Source: Undaria pinnatifida
Lineage: Eukaryota; Sar; Phaeophyceae; Laminariales; Alariaceae
Length of the DNA: 64,000 bases
Reading direction: 5' to 3'
NCBI GenBank assembly: GCA_012845835.1
Contig: JABAKD010000004.1
Coordinates: forward strand, 11,967,022-12,031,021
The position numbers and the translations under genes are program-made. The notes under the pieces were generated by a model. The model had not been told where the DNA came from and did no database searches. It was given only the letters and a program-made list of their open reading frames with translations. Shown piece by piece: positions 31,216 through 39,984 of the stretch. Each line of letters starts with the position of its first letter. Position 1 is the first letter of the stretch.

Positions 31216-32228
31216 TTGTGTCGCAACAAGACAGGCACCGACTCTACATCAGTGTTAACTGTGACCACGGAGCACTGAGCTGTCGCAGTGTTCTCGGGGC
31301 GCGCTGTAAAGTCTACTCTACGATGAGATGCTTTGATCGTCACTTGAGAGGTTTTGAATGACAATTGCTCTGTACTCCAGTCGAGGACACCTCCGAAGGC
31401 GCCCATGATGGTGTTATCGAGTAGCATATTGTCTGGCCCTAAAGAGGGCAATACAAGCGCTTCGACTGGTAGGGTAATATCTCCTAGCGTAAGTTGAAAG
31501 CGAACATATCCTAAAATTTTGAGAGGCGACCCATCAGCACTGCTGAGGTTGATCGCTCCCGGGGGCACTGCAAAAATTTGAGTGTCTTTCATTGTGGGAT
31601 GTGTCTGTACAAAGTGAACAGATATGCATGGTACATCGGTCGCGGTGTCAATCGTGACATTGTGCGCCGGATAATCATTAACGCTGGCGTTTACTCGTAC
31701 GCGATTTGACGTAGAGCTGAGAGCTGTGGGATATCTGGGATACCCACTCATGGCAGACGCGTGGAAAGCATCAAAGTGCGTTTCCCGGTTAGCGTTGCAT
31801 GATAATAAAACATGATGTTTAATTTTCTCATTTAATTTGCGGGACGCAGCAGAAACATACAACGCTTGTGGTACCATGGACGGTGAAAACGTATCATTCC
31901 GACGTTGACTACTCTTCTCGACTCTGCTTGCTGCTTCTACGGCTGGTCCAACTCCACGCGGTACTGCTAGAACACTCGGAACCTGCTGCTTATTTTCTAA
32001 GTCTGTTACAGTATTCGACTGGTTGTCTGCATTTACTTGTTTCGCATGGGTACTCGCCAGAGGGGTGGAGCTCTTTGTTCGGCCACACTTATCCCTCCTC
32101 TTACTACTAGGTCTACCGGCACTTGCCACGGCTACGCTAGCTGATCGTGCTATCGTTTCTACCGCGGGTTTGGTGATCCTAGTTTGCCTACTCCCCGAAC
32201 CGGTTTGAGGTAACCGGCGCGGGCCCCC
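31176..32228 (-). CDS. aspartic protease region of LTR-RT-2
   Basis: The frame is open from just after a TGA at 32229-32231 to a TAG at 31176-31178. The N-terminal third is Ser/Thr/Lys-rich. The protease is in the second half: NVTIDTATDVPCIS (DTA in place of the usual DTG), LGYVRFQLTLGD, and the closing VLPSLGPDNMLLDNTIMGAF. It is in the same frame as the zinc-knuckle frame upstream, separated only by the TGA. RT follows in the -1 frame. Confidence 0.75.
   Translation of the reverse strand, partial: GGPRRLPQTGSGSRQTRITKPAVETIARSASVAVASAGRPSSKRRDKCGRTKSSTPLASTHAKQVNADNQSNTVTDLENKQQVPSVLAVPRGVGPAVEAASRVEKSSQRRNDTFSPSMVPQALYVSAASRKLNEKIKHHVLLSCNANRETHFDAFHASAMSGYPRYPTALSSTSNRVRVNASVNDYPAHNVTIDTATDVPCISVHFVQTHPTMKDTQIFAVPPGAINLSSADGSPLKILGYVRFQLTLGDITLPVEALVLPSLGPDNMLLDNTIMGAFGGVLDWSTEQLSFKTSQVTIKASHRRVDFTARPENTATAQCSVVTVNTDVESVPVLLRHKCPSPPRVRWQYK
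31200..31207 (-). promoter_or_regulatory. candidate -1 frameshift site (run of seven C)
   Basis: Within the protease/RT overlap the sense strand reads TCC CCC CCG in the protease frame, a seven-C run where tRNA slippage by -1 would enter the RT frame (MPIPPESEMAVQ). Position and direction fit programmed frameshifting in LTR elements. The G-rich 3' context was not folded. Confidence 0.4.
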
Positions 32229-32468
32229 TCACGGTTTTTTGGTGACTACTATGCCGTCCCGTTCGTGCATTTTTGCTAGCCTGCAGTCCGGGCGCGAGTG
32301 CGAGTTGCGATGGCGACACATCGGGTAGTCGCATGCGTCGCTCGACGCTACTTTAGGCTTCCTGCTTCTACCCGCCTCGCTACTCGGTGACCTGCCTCGC
32401 TTGTCGGATGGGCCGTACGTGGCAGGTTCGAAGGTCACTCGGCGTTCCCGGCCTCGCGCCGCCGTCAT
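32229..32468 (-). CDS. zinc-knuckle (nucleocapsid-like) frame of LTR-RT-2
   Basis: 79 codons from an ATG at 32468 to a TGA at 32229-32231. Basic (MTAARGRERRVTFEP at the start) with one Cys/His cluster, CDYPMCRHRNSHSRPDC (C-x4-C-x5-H-x4-C), resembling a retroviral zinc knuckle with altered spacing. It would normally be the end of Gag, but no capsid precedes it: the start codon overlaps the tRNA-derived segment. After the TGA the same frame continues into protease, so stop-codon readthrough is possible. Confidence 0.6.
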   Translation of the reverse strand: MTAARGRERRVTFEPATYGPSDKRGRSPSSEAGRSRKPKVASSDACDYPMCRHRNSHSRPDCRLAKMHERDGIVVTKKP

Positions 32469-32525
32469 GGCGTTCAGGTCGTCATGTATTCGTACTCGTG
32501 GGTTCGAATCCCACGGTGGTCACCA
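32468..32525 (-). promoter_or_regulatory. 58-nt primer-tRNA complement, Leu(CAG) type
   Basis: On + this reads as tRNA nt 27-76: anticodon stem TGGCG/CGTCA with loop TTCAGGT (anticodon CAG), a 13-nt variable arm with a GTA/TAC stem and TTCG loop, T-arm GTGGG/TTCGAAT/CCCAC, acceptor GGTGGTC, discriminator A, CCA. The long variable arm and discriminator A fit Leu tRNA. A normal PBS would be only the last 18 nt. It sits 1 nt from the LTR. Confidence 0.85.
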
Positions 32526-32526
32526 C

Positions 32527-32957
32527 TATGGAACCTGGTCTCTCACGGGGTCCCGGAGTCGAAGTGGAGAGGGTGGTCCCGGAGGTCTGGTACTCGTCGC
32601 GGATGGTCGATAGTCGGAGCGGAGAGGTTGTCGCAGAGCTGAAGTCGAAGCGGAGAGGGCGTCACGGTGCTGAGGTCCCTTGACGATCGTTCTCACAGCG
32701 AACGCGGCTGAAAACCTTTCTTTCTTATATGTAGCAAGGAGATGCTAAGCCAGAGCTAGAGTGACGGTGGGCATATGCCCTTCGTCATGCGGCGGGATCA
32801 TCTTTTGGTGGCTGACCTTCCGGGGACGGGTCAACGCCGTCTATGACGGGTGACGCCGTTCGCGACCCGGGATCGTGTATTGCCTGACCGGTGACGTGTC
32901 CTCTCGCGCATGCGTGTACGCGATCTACGATAGATATCTACGACCCTGTCTTCCACA
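32527..32957 (-). repeat. 5' LTR of LTR-RT-2
   Basis: 431 bp, same ends as the 3' LTR. Followed on + by GGTAC, which carries the TSD. Confidence 0.92.
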
Positions 32958-32961
32958 GGTA

Positions 32962-34599
32962 CAAGTATTACATTTATTTCCTGTAAGAATGATACGTCGT
33001 ACGAGCGGACGACGCGTTCTGATTCTGGTGCCGTGAAACCATCGAGCACACCGCATGTTTTACCCAAACAAGAGCCAACAAGAGGCAGCGCACAGGAGCC
33101 CCCAACACAGAGACACGTGACAACCACGGCCAGCTGTCGGTCGCGTAATTGTCCGGTGGTCCGTGCTTCGGTGGGTGTATCGGAAGTCGTTCGTAGTTCT
33201 GCTGTAGATCGTCGAAAAACCACGTGGCATCGTGCTGGTGGCAAGACTCGCCAGTAGACGTATTCAAGCCTCGAGGTTAGGTCTTAAGTACTTCTAACTG
33301 GAAGAGCTAGGCCATTCGATATTTCGACCTAAACGCATAAAAAAACACCACATACATGTCTAAAACTCGAAATAGTGGTCTCTTTCAGTACGCATAAAAA
33401 GAAAAGCCGAGGAAAGATCAAACTACTTGAAAATAGACCATGATATTTCTGCACTACTCCAGACGCAGATGGCAAGACGAGGATTTAGGTCATGAGTCAG
33501 CACATGAGTGGGTGGAAACTTCGAGAAAGACCCTCCCCTGCCCATGCTGTGCGAGCTTGAACAAACGGCCAAAACAAATAACTGGTGCCTGGCAAAAACA
33601 TTGAGTGCTTCGTACTCCATACTCGCTTCATATGTAGGATACCTCACAGGCGTTTGCCGCCTTCGGTGTGCCTCAGTGTGGCAGTCAGTGCAGCAGCACA
33701 GCAGGACTGGCCCTCAACCCGGTTCAATTTCCACCCTCGAAATGGAGGCATCCGCGGGAAAGAGGCAACAGGGTTGTAAACTGCAGCAGCAGCTCCGGCC
33801 ATGCGCTATCATACGTCGGGCACAAAAACCAAACAAAAAAAATGTGTCATCGAAAAATTACAGCCTCTCAGGACGAGAGAGCAGGAGCACGAGCGCGCGA
33901 CGAACTATGTCAGAGTCCCAGTTCTCTGACCGCAGAGAACGCCAGGGTAGGAGGAGTCTCGCGGGCGTTTTCCACCGGCTAGTTGTGCTGTAGTTGGGTT
34001 GGCTGTTGGGGTGCTGGTTGTCTGTGTGTTGTGCTGTGTTGTTTTGTTTTGTGGTGTGTTGTGTTGTGTGTGCGCTCGATCCTCGTGAATGAACAACGAC
34101 TCCTTTTCAAGTAATAGTACGTAAAGGCATGCCGCTCCACGAGAGTGGGTCGCCTCTGACCACCGCCAACGTTTCTGATGGTGTTGTACACGCAGGTTGA
34201 TTAACCCGGGTTGGGAATACACCGAGCGGCTTGCTAGGTTGAGCGTTGCAATTACTGCGTGGGTGTTGTGCTGTGCTGCTGCTGCAGTGTCTGATGTTTC
34301 CTCGAGCTTTTGTCGTCTGGAATGCTGTTGTTTGCTGGAAAATACTCGGAAAATTGCTTCAAATATGCACTTGGGCCAAAATGTGCCCATATTTTGGGAA
34401 AATCCACATCTCACCGTGGTCTGCCGTGGTCGTTAGGTCGATAAAATAGACCTATTTTTTAGACATTTAAAACACGATAGGGCTTAATTTGGTTTAGAGC
34501 CAAAATTATAGGCATATCGTCAGGCTTAAATACGTCTACTAGACCCCCCAAAATTTAAAATTTATTCACCTTTTCTTTTTCTTGGCCCCCATGCACCCA
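32962..34599. other. no gene recognised
   Basis: Flank of LTR-RT-2. Several frames of 70-170 codons on both strands have no recognisable domain; a TGTGTTGTGTTG-type low-complexity stretch lies at 34015-34075. The AT-rich part near 34430-34555 contains short inverted words (TAGGTCGA, TAGACCTA). Confidence 0.3.
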
Positions 34600-34993
34600 T
34601 TTATTTCCTTTCCTTTCTCTTCTTCGTTTGTTTCTTTTTTCCAATTGACTTGCGTCTGTTGTGCGCATGCGTAGTGATAGATACCACGTGTAACATATAC
34701 GTGGTAGTCTTTCTTGGTTGGCAAGCGGTATAGTCGGTTTTCCCAGGCGCCAGTAATGAGACGTATGCACCGGTATGGACCTGGCACATCGTAGACTGAC
34801 TCCCGATTTCACTTTTATACGTTTCTGGTGCAGGCATGAATTGCGTCAGCTGTGATTTATGCTTGTACCACCTTTGTTTGGTTTGTGTTTTTCCCCTAGC
34901 TAGGGTATTCCTCAGCTCCAGAGTGACTGGAGCCTGTCCTGTGGCCACGGACTTGATTATGCGAGTTAATGTGAGAACGACAACAACAACAAC
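34600..34993 (+). mobile_element. SINE-A copy 6, near full length
   Basis: Pyrimidine stretch, head CCAATTGACTTGCG at 34640, body, GCTCCAG/CTGGAGC hairpin near 34915, tail GCCACGGACTTGATTATG and (CAA)n to 34993. Confidence 0.85.
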
Positions 34994-35576
34994 TGAAATA
35001 TTGCCTGTTTCTTGACCTTTCAGCTGCTTCCTGCAAACAAACTTGGTTTTTCTGCCAACACGATTTTGAACTCTTTCGCGATTTTTTCTTCCTTTTTGTC
35101 TAGTAAGTTGAACTTCCTACTGCCACTAATTGCCGCCTGACAGCTGTGCATTAGTTGCGGAACGGTCCAGCTTTAGCTTTTCTTTGATTCGCACCATTTG
35201 TTTCGTACTTGACGAAGCTTCAGCGGCTGAGATCTGGGCTTGGCTCATCAGCTCGACACCGCCCATCACCCCATCGCAGCGCTATAGCTTACAGCAACGA
35301 AGCGCCGTGCAGTGCCCTGCGATGCCCTGCGGCTCAGCTCAGCAGCGCACCGCTAGCTCAGCAGAGCGACGCGCTATGCTTTGCCGTGCTCTGCCATCGC
35401 GGTCGTTCGTTATTCATGATATCTAAAACTCGGCGTACGCTGATATTTAGGTAAATTTGGCGCTTTATTCTATACATATCGCGTCAACTATCGTAATATC
35501 ATACAATATGGGGGAGGGAATGTAATCTCTATGCAAAGATCCTGTTTTTTTTTAATCATTTGTCAGCCGGCGCCCA
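34994..35576. other. no gene recognised
   Basis: Unique-looking sequence with GC-rich repeats of GCCCTGCG and CAGCAGCG words at 35300-35400. Nothing supported. Confidence 0.3.
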
Positions 35577-35955
35577 GCCGGCCGCCCCGGTGGTCTATTA
35601 ATAATAATAGTGGTTTTACCCTCGAATACTACTACTAACGTTTGGTTGTCCTTGAGTTCGACACCCACCACGATTATATTTGACTTTACTTGCAAAAATG
35701 CAAAAAAAAAACAGGCATCAATCAACTGCTGAGAGCGCCTAGCAGCGTGGGTTGGTTCGACGCGAGTCGACGAGGGAAGAAAATGCCGGATTCTCCTGGC
35801 GGTAAAAATGAAAGCACGTGCCGAAGTGGGGAGGGAGGAGGAGGGCCCGCTATTGACCCCGGATGATCTGAGTTAGTTACTACTGGGAGGGAGCGCGAGA
35901 GTGGTGCGGGGATAATAAATGGGATTAAGAAAAAAAATGTTGCAAAAAAAAAGGT
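35577..35955 (+). mobile_element. SINE-C copy 3 (tRNA-headed)
   Basis: Head GCCGGCCGCCCCGGTGG, box-B-like GAGTTCGACACCC at 35654-35666, body parallel to copy 2 (GAGCGCCTAGCAGCGTGGGT, GGAGGGCCCGCTATTGAC), and A-rich ends near 35935-35955. Confidence 0.75.
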
Positions 35956-36838
35956 ATATTATTATTACTACCAGTAAATAATATGTCAGTCTCTAGGAAA
36001 TACGCACGGCACTATCAGCAGTCGTCATGGTAGAGACACTCCGGATATTATGCATTGAGGGGACGCGTCCAATTTCGACAACAACGTGAAAGCCCCCACG
36101 AAGAAAAGACAGCAGACACACATATCCCGCCTTCCCGAGAAAAAACAGAGAAGAAGCGCTACGCCAACCTCCCGTACGAGCAAAGCCACCCCCGCACCAA
36201 ACTTAGACAACGCCGCCTCAACGAGAGATCGCCCTCCTCTTCTACGTTTTCCTCCTCGCCCGCGACCACGCAGACCAATCAATGCGACAGCCTTCACGTA
36301 ACAAACAAAGCAATCTTCTTCCAAAACCTCGCCGGCTGACATGTCCTCATGTCGACGTTTGATGCAAACCGACTTTGCATCCTGTCGACTTCGAACCTCC
36401 ACTGCCACGGGGACAGCAGTGCAGTCTCTTCATTAATGTCAAGGCCTCTTTCGTTTCGCCTAGAGGCGACGCAGGTTCTCAATAATACTCTTTTCGGTAT
36501 TTTTGTTTGATCTGATAGACGCCAACTTTTACTTGACGGCGCATTTAATAGTTTGTTTCGCCTATCCTTGCCTTCTTTATTGTATAATAGTACGTTTTTC
36601 TTTTGTCAAAGCATGACTTTCAGAATCCCATGTTCGTATTAAACTCTTGGCATTACTTTAAAGTTCAATGCATGCCAAATCGGACAGCTACACCTTAAGT
36701 GGTCGAAGTGCTGCCCTGCCCTACCCGAAGAATGGGCGCCGGCGAATGCCGGCGCCCATGCCGAGCCCTTGTATAATATAAAAGAACTACCGCCACATGT
36801 CGCGCGGCATCGAGTACAACAAACTACTGACGGGCGTT
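35956..36838. other. no gene recognised; strong hairpin at 36733-36756
   Basis: Frames at 36025-36408 are basic and low in recognisable motifs. GGGCGCCGGC and GCCGGCGCCC form a 10-bp stem near 36733-36756, followed by GAGCCCTTGTATAATA. A similar hairpin and GAAGCCCTTGTATAATA occur at 42467-42513. Confidence 0.35.
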
Positions 36839-37090
36839 TTGGGCGGTATCCAGCGTTGGCGGTACTCTCTTGGCGGTATCTAAAGTTGCCGGTATTTATT
36901 TGCCTGTAAACGGTTAAATATAAAACTGACGGTAATTCCGTCTGACGGTAATAAATGTGACGGTAGTTTCTTGACGGTAGACTGTATTTCATTTTTCGGC
37001 GGTTACGCCCTTGGCGGTAGACGGAAACACGAGAATATGCCTGTAAACGGCGGAATAATACCGGAACCGTCAGACGGGGCGGTGAAAGCA
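36839..37090 (+). repeat. CGGTA-rich degenerate array, copy 2
   Basis: Related to 24393-24740, same orientation, sharing TTCTTGACGGTAGAC, TTTTTCGGCGG and CAGACGGGGCGGT. Confidence 0.7.
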
Positions 37091-37121
37091 ACGACGGGTA
37101 GATTACCGAACACCACCCTGG

Positions 37122-37236
37122 AAATTTGTCCGGGAAATACTACGCTTTCCCGCCTAAAACGCACGATACGAAGAAGACGCACAAGTGAAAAGATCCAATG
37201 TGCAAACTGAACTCACATGGCCGCGGGTATCCACTC
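37122..37236 (-). mobile_element. SINE-B copy 3, 3' truncated
   Basis: On the - strand it starts GAGTGGATACCCGCGGCC and continues to CCCGGACAAATTT, where similarity to the other copies ends. No tail. Confidence 0.7.
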
Positions 37237-37243
37237 AACTACA

Positions 37244-37360
37244 GCATAGAGTTCCCCCGTTCCACAACTAACCAACTGGCGGCTACAAACTACAGCGGTT
37301 GGGCTGCCTGCACCGTACGAACCGCATGGTAATCGTGAGCAGAGACGAAAGCGCCTGCTG
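37244..37360 (-). repeat. dispersed repeat, copy 2
   Basis: Opposite-orientation partner of 4397-4514. Confidence 0.7.
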
Positions 37361-37533
37361 TCTGGAGTACTGTTACAATGGCGACCCGCGGGCATGCAGT
37401 GAAACAAGAGCAATCGAACCAAAAACCACAATACAAATATCAATGATCGCCCCGCCTTCCCGAGTTATTTGACTGGTTGGAGCGCAGCTACTACGCCCGT
37501 GCCTAAAATTGAAAATTGCGGGGGTTCGTTCCC

Positions 37534-37590
37534 CATGAAGGGAACTCATTGTGATTTCACGCGCAGGTTCGTGTCCTGCCGTCGATGCCA
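37534..37590 (-). promoter_or_regulatory. 57-nt primer-tRNA complement, Ser(GGA) type
   Basis: On + this reads as tRNA nt 27-76: anticodon arm CATGA/TCATT with loop AGGGAAC (GGA at nt 34-36), variable arm with GTG/CAC stem, T-arm GCAGG/TTCGTGT/CCTGC, acceptor CGTCGAT, discriminator G, CCA. It lies 2 nt from the LTR at 37593. T replaces the near-invariant A58, and G replaces U33. No D-arm or 5' acceptor strand precedes it, so it is not a tRNA gene. A second box-B-like word (GGGGGTTCGTTCCCC, 37520-37534) abuts it. Confidence 0.7.
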
Positions 37591-37592
37591 CA

Positions 37593-37874
37593 TGTAAAGT
37601 TATAGATGGGGACACAGAGTGCTCCATGCAGGTCTGCCAATTGAGCAGGTCCTCGGAGAGTACTCACTTTCTTTCCCTTCATAGAGACGTTGCTTTATTC
37701 GATTCTTATTCAATTCAACCAGAGCCCCGGATAGCTTCTGAGATCGGAGGCACCTGTCTTCGATCTACTTCCTAACTTTCCCGAATATAAAACGCCAACC
37801 TTACCATACAAAACCCATCCAAATGATCTCAAATTCATTCAATAACAGGCCATGTTCGAGACCGTATCTTAACA
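37593..37874 (-). mobile_element. isolated 5' LTR (282 bp) of the TGTTAAG family
   Basis: On the - strand it starts TGTTAAGATACGG and ends CTTTACA. The first 145 bp match 13664 onwards. It is followed on the - strand by a primer-tRNA complement, which marks it as a 5' LTR. Only about 170 bp of possible internal sequence remain before other repeats, so the element body is lost. Confidence 0.75.
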
Positions 37875-38649
37875 GTATACAACTCTTCTACAAACTCTAC
37901 AAAATCAGTGACGTTAAAAAAGTAGCTTGTTGTACTACTGCCTCGTAAAAAAACCCTGCAAAAAGACGATCGCTGCTGTCGTGATGATGGTGTGCGTGCG
38001 GATCGTGGGTCTCCGTGTGCCATCCTCCTGCTGTGGTTCTCCATGGCCGCCTCATCGCCTTCGGCCCGCTCCTTTGCACTTGCTCTCGTTGACGCTCAAT
38101 TGCAATCGGTTCCCCTTCTCCCCCGTACCGAAAAACAAAATGCTCCTCGCAGCTTGCTGTGCTGATCTGAAACACAAAAGTTCTCGTTCGGGGAGAGTTC
38201 AATCCGTCTCTTCCCCGCCCGTCGACGCTCAGTCCCCCTCGTCCTTCGTCGTCGAATCCAGCCTCTTGCCGGCGCAGTTCCCTCCCCTGAAACCAAGACT
38301 GCGCCGTAGCGTGGCTCGTGGTGGCGCCTGCCTCCGCGCACGAGCATCCCGATTGTGCATTGCTGCTCCGCCGCTGCTGCCTAAAAAGACGCGCGAATCG
38401 TAGGTGACCATGCCTAACGCACCACGTACGACCCAACTCTACCGCCACGCCTTAGCCTCGCGGCCACACGCAGCAGCAAGAAGGTGCCACTCCTTGAGGG
38501 TGAGTCCGGCCTTATACCCGCCAGAAAGACCCCCCCACACTCGCTACAAGCCTGCTAGGGCTTGCCCCGCAGCATGCCTTACCGAGGCGGCAAGGGGGAC
38601 GGGGGTATGTACGATAAATTGAGGAAACATTGTACCAACCCCCGTGAAG
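37875..38649. other. no gene recognised
   Basis: GC-rich region with overlapping frames on both strands (for example 37897-38448 on - and 37927-38403 on +). They are mutual shadows and neither shows a domain. Confidence 0.3.
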
Positions 38650-38987
38650 TTGCACGTACGTACGTGCAAGGTTTTTTAGATTTACACGTACATTCTTCAG
38701 CGATTTATGTATGGCGGCTCCCTATGTGCAGGTCTGCACAAAAGGACGGTTGCGATGCGCAGACCGACCCCAGACCTGACCCTAACCCAAACCCTAACCC
38801 TAACCCTAACCCTAACCCTAACCTCAACCCTAACCCTAAACCTAGCTCTAACCCTAACCCCAACCCAAGCCTTTGGGGGGCTCGAGGTCTGCTCTCGAGG
38901 TCGGCAGGGGCAGTATTGAGTTTACGCGCAAACGTCGTTGATTTTTTACATTAAATCTGAAAACCTTGATCACGTACGTACGTGCAA
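38650..38987. mobile_element. 338-bp inverted-repeat element with telomeric core
   Basis: Left end TTGCACGTACGTACGTG, then CAAGGTTTTTTAGATTTA. The right end is the inverse with a 2-nt insertion and one mismatch, giving inverted repeats of about 35 bp. Each end contains the palindrome GCACGTACGTACGTGC or close to it. The middle holds (CCCTAA)n. No TSD could be fixed and no coding capacity is present. MITE-like by structure. Confidence 0.75.
38778..38870 (+). repeat. interstitial telomeric repeat (CCCTAA)n
   Basis: About 93 bp of CCCTAA with variants (CCCAAA, CCTCAA, CCTAGCT); five perfect units in a row near 38792-38822. The complement is TTAGGG, the telomere repeat of many eukaryotes including some stramenopiles. 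Confidence 0.95.
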
Positions 38988-39590
38988 TTAAACACCTGGT
39001 CTGGGGACAAAACGATCGTAATACGATACAAGGGGGTTCCGCCGGCGGCCTAGTGAGGGCCGACGACGAAGCTAATGCCCGCAGGTGACATCTAACTGTA
39101 AACGACAGTTTTCGATGCCAAGGGGCCGTGACTAATGTTGGACAGATCCCTGACGGGAAAGAGCAATGGTCGGAACGATGAAAAATGAGCTGTTGCGACG
39201 CCTGGTGATCCGGGGCCCGGCTGATGGACATCGCCATAAAACTATATACCTAGACCTCGCCCCCCTCGGACGTCTCGCTCGGCATATCCTCCCCCCTCTC
39301 AGCCCTTCTCAGCCCGTAATTGCCGAAAAGAAAATTAGTTGCTGGGGAAAAGAACCGTCCCGAAGTTCCTTGCCTTCCTTGCTTTCCCTAGTCTCATTCT
39401 TACTTACTTTTTAGCTCTCATTCTCTGATCTTTACTGCTTGCTCTCTGATATTTTTATTTTGCCTTTTCAGCAACTTCTTTTTTGTACTTTTACTTTTGA
39501 AGTTGGCCAATTGCTGGCTGTTGAGAGGGAATTGCCGTTGACGGCTGCAAACAATTTGAATTTGAAATTTGCCGGATCGGCAATAACAAT
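38988..39590. other. no gene recognised
   Basis: Mixed sequence, T- and C-rich from 39300 to 39500. Possible upstream region of the cysteine-rich frames that follow. Confidence 0.3.
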
Positions 39591-39984
39591 TTGAAGTTGA
39601 AATTGACGAAGCGGACCAAGGCTAGTGCGGGAGGAGGCTCCGCCAACAGTGGGGGTGGTGGAGGTTTAGGATCAGGCGTGTGGAAGCTGGTCGGGCAAGA
39701 ACGGGACTCAGCTTCTTCTGGCCATCCTGATTGGCCGTGCCCGAGCAAGGGTTGTGACGGCTTCCTCATCGCACGAAATAGAAAAAAACAGGAGTTCCCA
39801 GTACGCTGTCTGCGACACCTGCAGGAGTGACGAGCCTTCCACGTGCCAAGCTTTTCATAACCTTAACAAGAAGCACTGAGGAAGCGGCGACAACCCTCGT
39901 GTGTGTGACTGGTGTGACGCGGACACCTGTGATTCACCTTCGATCGGCGTCCCTAACGAAGGAGCTGAGAGCTTGACGAAACGT
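39591..39984 (+). CDS. cysteine-rich coding fragments, unknown (possible upstream exons)
   Basis: First frame: Lys- and Gly-rich start, then WPCPSKGCDGFLIARNRKKQ with two Cys. After a frame change near 39800 a second set (VCDTCRSDEPSTCQAFHN) follows, and 39901-39983 reads VCDWCDADTCDSPSIGVPNE. The Cys pairs suggest zinc-binding ribbons. GTGAGT at 39984 could be a splice donor, but its phase does not fit the acceptor at 41022, so the link to the next exons is unproven. Could also be a decayed duplicate. Confidence 0.3.

Larger units (their letters stand above)
26294..32957 (-). mobile_element. LTR-RT-2: chromodomain Ty3/gypsy element lacking capsid, 6.7 kb
   Basis: Two 431-bp LTRs with about 6 differences by eye (about 98.6% identity) flank a Pol read on the - strand. 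TSD GGTA (26290-26293 and 32958-32961; AGGTA if the LTR end is moved one base). On the - strand the order is 5' LTR (32957-32527), tRNA-derived segment, zinc-knuckle frame, protease, RT, RNase H, integrase, chromodomain, purine tract (AGAGGGGGGTGA), 3' LTR (26724-26294). No capsid is encoded: the zinc-knuckle frame starts 59 bp after the LTR. Pol has a few disabling changes despite the young LTRs. Confidence 0.93.

Noticed and set aside
32491-32525. tRNA-Leu gene in the sense direction
   Set aside because: Lacks D-arm and 5' acceptor, encodes CCA and abuts the LTR.
37485-37590. Functional tRNA-Ser gene
   Set aside because: No matching 5' half; CCA is encoded and an LTR end lies 2 nt away, so a primer-derived segment fits better.
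37897-38448. Two overlapping 150-180 codon frames on opposite strands
   Set aside because: No domain and mutual shadows in GC-rich DNA.
38773-38870. True chromosome end
   Set aside because: The array is short, degenerate, and flanked on both sides by other sequence within inverted repeats.
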